From IMG/VR virus record IMGVR_UViG_3300033064_001296, positions 1 through 28,285 of that record: DNA of 28,285 nucleotides; one strand, written 5' to 3'. Shown here piece by piece: positions 20,510 through 26,359 of the stretch (within the stretch, counting starts at the first letter, position 1; each line of letters begins with the position of its first letter). Under the pieces are notes generated by a model. The model ran no database searches, had not been told where the DNA came from, and saw nothing but the letters and a program-made list of their open reading frames with translations. The DNA comes from a virus. Both the position numbers and the translations under genes were made by a program.

Positions 20510-20907
20510 TAGACACCAATAGCATCATAAGGGCGCACCTGGCCGCTGACACGGGCTTAATCGCCTTAGTTGTGGATAGAATCTATTGCCCGCGGTTACC
20601 TGAAAACGCAACCTTGCCGGCTATTGGCTTCTTCACTAGGGGCGGCACATCGACCCCCTATATTCCAGGTATGCCGACACCGAGTGTTCAATTCGATTGT
20701 TGGGCTTCCACTTCACTAGGAGCAAGGGAAGTCTACCGCGCATTGTATGATGCCCTCCAGGGGATTCAGAATACTAAGGTGACGATAGGCGCAACGGATT
20801 ATTATATCCTGAGCGCCATTGAAGAGGTACAAGGTCAAGATTTAGTCGACCAGGATATTCAAAACTATTTCCGTGTATTGACGTTCTTCGAGATAATGCT
20901 AAGGTAA
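20506..20907 (+). CDS. Tail terminator protein (DUF3168-like)
   Basis: 133 residues. TNSIIRAHLAADTGLIALVV, RIYCPRLPENATLPAIGFF, VQFDCWASTSLGAREVYRAL, and the C-terminal FRVLTFFEIMLR fit the DUF3168/lambda gpU-like fold that caps the tail tube and joins it to the neck. It overlaps the gp10-like stop by four bases. Length is normal for the family. Confidence 0.85.
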   Translation: MIDTNSIIRAHLAADTGLIALVVDRIYCPRLPENATLPAIGFFTRGGTSTPYIPGMPTPSVQFDCWASTSLGAREVYRALYDALQGIQNTKVTIGATDYYILSAIEEVQGQDLVDQDIQNYFRVLTFFEIMLR

Positions 20908-20920
20908 AGTGAGGTGAAAT

Positions 20921-21181
20921 ATGGCAAAACAACCAAAAAGTGAAATCGTATCCGAGGAGTTGGTAGATCAATTTGGAAACCCGGATGATTTGATGCCTAT
21001 TCCCGACAGGATGAAGGAATCAAAAGAAGACAAGCCAGCGGAAACACTAGAAGCCCCTGTGCGGGCATCAGTGCCCGAAATTAGGGCATTGCCAACAAAA
21101 CCTGTATCCAGGGGGGAGTCGAACTCTCTGGCTGAAATTAGGGCGCGTAGAGACGCACATCTAGCAAATTCAAGGAGGTAA
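20921..21181 (+). CDS. Hypothetical disordered protein
   Basis: 86 residues, rich in Lys, Glu, Pro and Ser (DRMKESKEDKPAETLEAPVR), with a short helix SLAEIRARRDAHLANSRR at the end. It lies between tail terminator and tail tube genes. AAAGTGAGGT precedes the ATG. No fold seen; probably disordered and perhaps a binding linker. Not recognised. Confidence 0.6.
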   Translation: MAKQPKSEIVSEELVDQFGNPDDLMPIPDRMKESKEDKPAETLEAPVRASVPEIRALPTKPVSRGESNSLAEIRARRDAHLANSRR

Positions 21182-21184
21182 GTT

Positions 21185-22273
21185 ATGGGAACAATAGCAA
21201 ATGTATTAACAGGAGTAGCAACACTAGGTATCAGGCAGCCAAATGATGCTATAGCAGAGTGGTCAAGCGTCAATCCGTATACCGGGACTTATTCGGTAAA
21301 GCTCACGAAGTCCGGCTCGGGTGATAATGGTAGCACACACCTTGAGATCGTCCCGCCGACCAGTGTCACGCTAGGAACTTTCAATACCGGCATAGGTGGT
21401 GCTGACAGCTACGATTTCTGGTACTGTGACGGTGCCGCCGGGGTTGTCGGTAACTTCCTGCAAATCGAGTTTAGGTTTGAAGACCCGAATAGCGATGGCC
21501 ATGTTGACATTACTGCAGTTCCATTCCAGGGTGATACGGCAGACGGTATCTGGACCGCTTGGGACCTAAATACTGATGCCGCAGTCGGATACTATGGAGC
21601 TAATGAGATTGGCACTCGCATGGATGACTGGGGCTTAGGAACAGCCCTGATTAGCACTATCAGAGGTATAATCGGCCCGTTGACCGTTGGTGGTGCTGCT
21701 GGTAGCGCAGACGATTGGATATGTGTCAGGGTACGTTTTGAGCTTTGGGAAGCTACCCCTGCTCGATTTGTCCGTGTCGATTCCGTGAGACTTCAGGGAA
21801 CTCTTTATACGGTAGAGCCTGGCGGAACTGCCCCGGCCATGTCTTTGAGCTCACCTTTCACTGATGTAGGCTATACCGAGGATGGCGTAACGATTGAGTA
21901 TACCGCTGACACAGCCGACATCGAGGTTGAAGAGGAGACATTCGCCATTGATCGGGTGATTACAAAAGAGGCTACAGCCGTCACCTGTAATATGGCTGAA
22001 AGCTCTCTCTATAACATCGACAAGGCTATGGCTGGCGCGGTGTTATCGGGGAATATCCTCAGACTGGGCGGTGGAGTCAATAAGACCATGAACTTGAAGA
22101 TAGCGGGGCTCAACCCGGCTGGCTATATCCGGGAAATACTTATCCCGTTAGCAACAGCCACAGGTGCGGTTGGAATGCCTTACAAGAAGGGCGAAAAGAC
22201 CATAGTTCCCGTTACCTTCCAGGCATTGAAGGGCACGAATGATGCCGTTCAAATAGTCGATAATACAGCGTAA
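21185..22273 (+). CDS. Major tail (tube) protein with N-terminal beta-sandwich
   Basis: 362 residues. Residues about 25-205 look like a ligand-binding beta-sandwich (YTGTYSVKLTKSGSGDNGST, SYDFWYCDGAAGVVGNFLQI, ICVRVRFELWEATPARFVRV). Residues 225-362 have the tail-tube pattern: FTDVGYTEDGVTIEYTADTA, DIEVEEETFAIDRVITKEAT, then MNLKIAGLNPAGYIREILIP and GEKTIVPVTFQAL. Tube proteins of about 140 residues stack as hexameric rings; the N-terminal domain would project outward. AGGAGG is the SD. It precedes the tail chaperone pair, as usual. Confidence 0.82.
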   Translation: MGTIANVLTGVATLGIRQPNDAIAEWSSVNPYTGTYSVKLTKSGSGDNGSTHLEIVPPTSVTLGTFNTGIGGADSYDFWYCDGAAGVVGNFLQIEFRFEDPNSDGHVDITAVPFQGDTADGIWTAWDLNTDAAVGYYGANEIGTRMDDWGLGTALISTIRGIIGPLTVGGAAGSADDWICVRVRFELWEATPARFVRVDSVRLQGTLYTVEPGGTAPAMSLSSPFTDVGYTEDGVTIEYTADTADIEVEEETFAIDRVITKEATAVTCNMAESSLYNIDKAMAGAVLSGNILRLGGGVNKTMNLKIAGLNPAGYIREILIPLATATGAVGMPYKKGEKTIVPVTFQALKGTNDAVQIVDNTA

Positions 22274-22282
22274 AGGAGAAAC

Positions 22283-22675
22283 ATGGAAAGAACAGAGGAG
22301 CAAAAAATCACCTCAGAGACAGTCAAGGTGACCCTGGGTGGCAAGGTCTATGAAATCAAGCCACTGACTATGAAAGAGGCGATCCCCTGGAGGCGGAAGT
22401 ATATTGAGCTTTACAATGATATTGCTCCATTGGCCGCGCTTAGTTCCGATAATGCCGAGGAGTATTTGAAGGCGATGGGCAATATCATGCTGGAAAAGCC
22501 AGAGAAGATTGCCGACTTGTTTTTCGAGTACACAAAACTTGATAGAGAGGAAATCGAAAGCTCGGCAACTTCAAAGGAATTTATAGTTGCCTGTGAGGAG
22601 GTTTTTGCTCTTGAAGCGCCTTTTTTCGGCCTAGCGATAATGAGCATGGCGAGTCTACAAAAGTCTATTCTATAG
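22283..22675 (+). CDS. Tail assembly chaperone, short form (G-like)
   Basis: 130 residues. ITSETVKVTLGGKVYEIKPL begins the common N-terminal strand pair, followed by helices (EAIPWRRKYIELYNDIAPL, EYLKAMGNIMLEKPEKIADL) up to FFGLAIMSMASLQKSIL and a TAG at 22673-22675. It lies directly between tail tube and tape measure, the fixed place of lambda gpG equivalents that coat the tape measure during assembly. The zero-frame product is the abundant short form; the long form uses the -1 frame. Confidence 0.85.
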   Translation: MERTEEQKITSETVKVTLGGKVYEIKPLTMKEAIPWRRKYIELYNDIAPLAALSSDNAEEYLKAMGNIMLEKPEKIADLFFEYTKLDREEIESSATSKEFIVACEEVFALEAPFFGLAIMSMASLQKSIL

Positions 22676-22890
22676 GAGCCAACTTTGAAGCTTTACTGGC
22701 CGAGTGGCACGTTACGCCAGATTACATTCTGGCAAACTGGACGGGTGAGATGTTTGAAATAATGGTAGAGAAATTAGTGGAACGTAAAGAAAGGGAAGCG
22801 GAAGCAATGAAAGGCCGTTCCTCTAGCCGTGTTGTCCCAGAAGATCAGTTATTTAGAGAAGCGGGAATTAAGGTGAAGCATGGCAATTAG
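22283..22890 (+). CDS. Tail assembly chaperone, long form (GT-like, by -1 frameshift)
   Basis: The -1 frame is open from the T6C run at 22621-22627 to a TAG at 22888-22890. Joining after TTC 22625-22627 gives 115 + 87 = 202 residues; the extension begins RPSDNEHGESTKVYSIGANF and continues EALLAEWHVTPDYILANWTG, a segment typical of gpT-like tails, and ends GIKVKHGN. It has no good start of its own and overlaps the tape measure ATG by 11 bases. This reproduces the lambda G/GT arrangement. Frameshift efficiency cannot be judged from sequence. Confidence 0.82.
22621..22627 (+). promoter_or_regulatory. Slippery heptamer T TTT TTC for -1 frameshift
   Basis: In the G frame the codons are CCT TTT TTC GGC, so the run reads T TTT TTC, a canonical X XXY YYZ heptamer with TTT and TTC in P and A sites. 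No other equally good site lies before the G stop; A CAA AAG at about 22660 is a weaker alternative. I did not find an obvious downstream hairpin. Confidence 0.75.
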
Positions 22891-24514
22891 TGTTGGCGAT
22901 GCGGTGCTGCACATCTCAGGCGACACATCCAAGCTTGAAAAGTCACTCCAAGGCGTGAACAAAAAGATGGGCGGCTGGCAAAGTGGCTTAAAGAAGGTTG
23001 GTATCGGTGCTGCTATTGGATTTGGTGCTATCATCGCTGGCGGTACAGCGGCAATCAAGATGGCCGCTGATTTTGAGTCGGGTATGGCTGAAGTTAATAC
23101 CATGATGAACCTATCCGAAACCGAATTTAAGGCTTTCTCCGATGAGGTGCTGGGGCTGGCAAAAGACATGGGGGTTGATGCGGTAGAATCCGCCAACGCT
23201 CTTTATCAAGCTATTTCTGCTGGCGTCCCGAAGGAGAACGCTATTGAATTCCTTACAATCGCTACAAAGGCGGCCATAGGCGGTGTAACAGATACCGAGA
23301 CAGCGGTAGATGGGCTCACCACTGTAATCAATGCCTTTAAGCTACCGATGGCGGACGCCGAGAAAGTGGCAGACCTGATGTTTACCACTGTCAAGGGAGG
23401 CAAAACCACCTTCGAGGAACTTTCGGCTAGTCTCTTTAATGTGGCTCCTATAGCAGCCGCTTCAGGAGTTGCATTTGAGGAGGTGTCGGCTGCATTGGCT
23501 ACTATGACCAAACAGGGTATCCCAACAACACAAGCCACGACTCAGCTCAGACAAGCGATGGTAGCGTTGCAGAAGCCTACGGCTGACATGAATAACATTA
23601 TTAGCGACTTAGGCTATGAATCAGGGCAGGCTATGCTTGCGGATTTAGGGTTAGCCGAGACGTTAAATACCCTAAGAGATGCCACAGACGATAATAACGA
23701 AATGCTAATGAAGATGTTTGGCTCCGTAGAGGCAGGACAAGCAGTTTTGGCTCTCACAGGTGAAAATGCCGATATGTTCACTAAAGACCTCGGGGCGATG
23801 AAGGATGCCGCCGGAGCTTCGCAGAAAGCCTTTGAGGTAATGGAAAATAGTACCTCAAGGAAATTTGAAAAGCTCCAGGAAAAGCTCCAGGGTGTTGCTG
23901 TAACAATAGGCAACGCCTTGATGCCACTATTGGAGCCACTGATAGTAGCCTTTGAGGAACTAATTGAGGCGTTACCGATTAAAGAGATAGCCAAAATGAT
24001 AGGTGACTTGCTACCACCTTTGGTTAAGCTGTTTCTTAATTTAATGAAAGCTATCCCGCTAGATATCCTGATTAAGTTTGTCAATGCTGCCCTAAACCCG
24101 ATGCTTGGCATTTTGGTCGCCATTCTGCCTATCCTCGAGCCGATCTTATTTATATTCGGCAAACTCCTGGGGCTCTTGACGCCTGTGTTGGATATTTTAG
24201 GTAGGGTTCTTGGCTTTGTGGCTAAAATCCTCGGTTCGGGAATTACATCTCTATTAAGCGGTGTAACTTCGCTATTTGGTGGAACGTCTAAAGGTTTCAA
24301 GATGCCCAGTTTCCAGGGCTTCGAGGGCGTAATCCCCGGAATCCCCGGGACACCTATGCTTGCCACTGTCCATGCTGGAGAGTATATCGGCCAGGGCGGA
24401 GGAAATACCGTCAACATCTATAATCCAGTAGTACGAAACGACCGAGATATTCAGGAAATGACACGCCAAATATCAAGGGAACAGTACCGGATGCAGCAAT
24501 TGAGGATGAGATGA
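22880..24514 (+). CDS. Tape measure protein
   Basis: 544 residues. Residues about 65-330 match the TP901-type core (FESGMAEVNTMMNLSETEFK, ALYQAISAGVPKENAIEF, KGGKTTFEELSASLFNVAPI, QGIPTTQATTQLRQAM, MFGSVEAGQAVLALTGENAD). Hydrophobic stretches lie at about 41-62 and 355-460 (VAILPILEPILFIFGKLLGL), usual for proteins that interact with the host membrane on ejection. The Gly/Pro-rich C-terminus includes PGIPGTPMLATVHAGEYIG. It is short for the family; at the commonly cited 1.5 angstrom per residue this implies a tail near 80 nm. It overlaps the GT extension and the Dit-like gene. Confidence 0.92.
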   Translation: MAISVGDAVLHISGDTSKLEKSLQGVNKKMGGWQSGLKKVGIGAAIGFGAIIAGGTAAIKMAADFESGMAEVNTMMNLSETEFKAFSDEVLGLAKDMGVDAVESANALYQAISAGVPKENAIEFLTIATKAAIGGVTDTETAVDGLTTVINAFKLPMADAEKVADLMFTTVKGGKTTFEELSASLFNVAPIAAASGVAFEEVSAALATMTKQGIPTTQATTQLRQAMVALQKPTADMNNIISDLGYESGQAMLADLGLAETLNTLRDATDDNNEMLMKMFGSVEAGQAVLALTGENADMFTKDLGAMKDAAGASQKAFEVMENSTSRKFEKLQEKLQGVAVTIGNALMPLLEPLIVAFEELIEALPIKEIAKMIGDLLPPLVKLFLNLMKAIPLDILIKFVNAALNPMLGILVAILPILEPILFIFGKLLGLLTPVLDILGRVLGFVAKILGSGITSLLSGVTSLFGGTSKGFKMPSFQGFEGVIPGIPGTPMLATVHAGEYIGQGGGNTVNIYNPVVRNDRDIQEMTRQISREQYRMQQLRMR

Positions 24515-25248
24515 GCAATAGCTTTACTTACAGGGGTTATGATTTTGATGATTATGGGCTCGTTGTGAAAGACCGCGATATACCCATGCAGCATGATATT
24601 GATTACACCTCGCTTCATTGGGAATCCTTTGCTACTGACAGCATGATTCCAGCTAAACCAATATCGCTTAACATAGTGGTAACTGCTGCTAGCGTGACGA
24701 CCTTGAAAACTAACATGGATACTATCAAACGACTTTTGAATACCGCGGTTGATGAACGCCTTATTTTGGATTCGCTTGACGACCGCTATTGGTGGGCAAG
24801 GTTTAAGAGTTTGTCCGGGCAGTACAAGGGGATCAAGTTTGAAGGGGTTTTGGATTTCCTATGCTTAGACCCCTACGCCTACGATAACGATGCGGTTTCC
24901 AACGATTACACTGACGACGAAGAGCCCGAGACGATAACCGAGACGCCGGGCGGGACCGCTTTGATTGAGCCGGTCTTTGTACTTACATCATCCGTTAATG
25001 ATGGTGCTGCGGTGATCAAAGTTAACAACGACACGCTCAGTATGCAGCTCCAATGGACTGGGGCAATAACTATCGGAGCTAAACTCACAATTGATTCTTC
25101 TTTATGGTATGTAGATTTAGATGGCGCAGCATCTATGGCAACGGTTTCTGGAGTATTCCCAGTTCTATCTCCAGGTGTAGCGAACACAATAGAGGTCTAC
25201 GATTTTACGGGAAATGTCAATATCGCTTATCGCAATAGATATGCTTAG
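24511..25248 (+). CDS. Distal tail protein (Dit-like)
   Basis: 245 residues. The N-terminus SFTYRGYDFDDYGLVVKDRD and the segments WESFATDSMIPAKPISLNIV and RYWWARFKSLSGQYKG, then FEGVLDFLCLDPYAYDNDAV, match the sipho-tail/Dit family: an N-terminal hexamerisation domain ending in a DP-Y turn. Residues 145-245 form the second, galectin-like domain (IEPVFVLTSS, TIEVYDFTGNVNIAYRNRYA). Dit forms the hub at the tail tip. It overlaps the tape measure stop. Confidence 0.88.
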   Translation: MSNSFTYRGYDFDDYGLVVKDRDIPMQHDIDYTSLHWESFATDSMIPAKPISLNIVVTAASVTTLKTNMDTIKRLLNTAVDERLILDSLDDRYWWARFKSLSGQYKGIKFEGVLDFLCLDPYAYDNDAVSNDYTDDEEPETITETPGGTALIEPVFVLTSSVNDGAAVIKVNNDTLSMQLQWTGAITIGAKLTIDSSLWYVDLDGAASMATVSGVFPVLSPGVANTIEVYDFTGNVNIAYRNRYA

Positions 25249-25271
25249 AAATAAATACAAGGAGGTCTAAA

Positions 25272-25682
25272 ATGGCTAATGCACTTTACGGTAAAGGGAG
25301 GGGGCACTTTCTGGATGGAGACATCGACTGGACAGCCGATGACATCGAAATCAGCTTCATGGATTCAGCAGACTACACACTGAACATAGACGTTGATGAA
25401 GATCAGGTTGACCTCACGGATGCCGGTATCGTGGCTACAGGCGGCACTTTCCTTGGTGGTAAATCTTCAACGCTTGGCGTTGCCGATGCGGATGATGAGA
25501 CACTAGCCACAGTTTCAGGTGACCAATTCGAGTACATCGTTATCTACATGGACAGCGGTACAGATGCTACGAGCTGGTTAATCGCCTGTATTGACACGGC
25601 AACTGGCCTACCCTGCACGCCCAATGGTGGCGACATCACCGTTCAATGGGATGCTGGGGCGAACAAAATCCTGAAATTGTAG
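25272..25682 (+). CDS. Small tail-associated structural protein
   Basis: 136 residues. NALYGKGRGHFLDGDIDWTA and DIEISFMDSADYTLNIDVDE, then ATVSGDQFEYIVIYMDSGTD and SWLIACIDTATGLPCTP, recall small phage virion proteins with an ALY-KGR-FL-GDI-W start that are common downstream of Dit or tail-tip genes. Strand-rich, acidic. SD AAGGAGG. Precise function unknown. Confidence 0.75.
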   Translation: MANALYGKGRGHFLDGDIDWTADDIEISFMDSADYTLNIDVDEDQVDLTDAGIVATGGTFLGGKSSTLGVADADDETLATVSGDQFEYIVIYMDSGTDATSWLIACIDTATGLPCTPNGGDITVQWDAGANKILKL

Positions 25683-25688
25683 TATAAT
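25660..25688 (+). promoter_or_regulatory. Possible promoter before the 25709 gene
   Basis: TATAAT at 25683-25688, with CGAACA at 25660-25665 (three of six matches to TTGACA) 17 bases upstream. The -10 overlaps the end of the previous gene and is followed by AAAAGGAGG and the 25709 ATG. GTAGTATAAT is shared exactly with 12022-12031. Confidence 0.4.
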
Positions 25689-25708
25689 GGAGAAAAAAGG
25701 AGGTTAAC

Positions 25709-26107
25709 ATGGCAGAATTCATAATCCCAAAGGCAGGAGCAGTCCGAATCGGAAATGATGGCTTTCACGTTGTCGTTCAACAGGATGACAAGACCCTATT
25801 GATTCCCTGGGAGGCTGCCCTAGAGGTAGCGAAAGCAATGACAACCGTAGCCAGAAAGGTCGAGGAAACCGCCAAGGCACCTGGGATAATCGCCGATCAA
25901 GCGCTTTTGATGCGTCTTGGTTTTCCTTTAGGGCTAACGAGTAATTCCGATATTCTATCGGAGGCTTTCAAGGATGCCCAGCACGATCCCAAATTGAGGA
26001 AGTACATCACCGGACCGAGGGCGGTAGGAATACCGAGTAGTGAGGCGGTTGGTACACCCGGGTTAATTCAACACGAACCAAAGGGAGGTAACGGCAATGG
26101 CAAATGA
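25709..26107 (+). CDS. Hypothetical protein of the tail region
   Basis: 132 residues with AAAAGGAGG upstream. An N-terminal sheet (EFIIPKAGAVRIGNDGFHVV, QQDDKTLLIPWEAALEV) is followed by helices and a Gly/Pro-rich disordered tail ending KGGNGNGK. The N-terminal IPWEAALEVAKAM pattern resembles small phage proteins of unknown role. The last 11 bases overlap the next gene. Confidence 0.7.
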   Translation: MAEFIIPKAGAVRIGNDGFHVVVQQDDKTLLIPWEAALEVAKAMTTVARKVEETAKAPGIIADQALLMRLGFPLGLTSNSDILSEAFKDAQHDPKLRKYITGPRAVGIPSSEAVGTPGLIQHEPKGGNGNGK

Positions 26108-26294
26108 TTTTGAAAGCATGACACTGGAGCAGCTTCACGCAGAGAAGAGGAGCATTGCGAACAAAATAGCAGCCCTGAAAGCAACAAAACTGGAGATAGC
26201 AGGGGCTATTCAGCTAAAGCGCACCGAGCAGACAGTTGATAATATGAACGAAACCCAGAAAGATTCCCTGAGACAAGTCCTGGGCAAAAAATAA
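26097..26294 (+). CDS. Small coiled-coil protein
   Basis: 65 residues, nearly all helical: SMTLEQLHAEKRSIANKIAA, ALKATKLEIAGAIQLKRTEQ. GGGAGGTAA upstream is the SD. Probably a short coiled coil. It ends at TAA 26292-26294, shortly before a G/C-rich hairpin. Not recognised. Confidence 0.7.
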   Translation: MANDFESMTLEQLHAEKRSIANKIAALKATKLEIAGAIQLKRTEQTVDNMNETQKDSLRQVLGKK

Positions 26295-26319
26295 AGTGGG
26301 CTGTGGCGTGAATTAAGAT

Positions 26320-26349
26320 GGGGGTGGCTGTTAGTTACCCCCTCTTTAT
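26320..26349 (+). terminator. Weak hairpin terminator candidate
   Basis: GGGGGT (26320-26325) pairs with ACCCCC (26337-26342), with a possible further G-T pair and an 9-11-base loop, followed by TCTTTATA. The stem is short but all G/C, and the trailing T content is modest. It lies between the tail genes and the large fibre-like gene. It could attenuate rather than stop transcription. Confidence 0.45.
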
Positions 26350-26359
26350 AGGGGATTAA

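Noticed and set aside
22655-22665. A CAA AAG as the main frameshift site
   Set aside because: CAA cannot re-pair well in the -1 frame; T TTT TTC upstream is canonical and the -1 frame is open from there.
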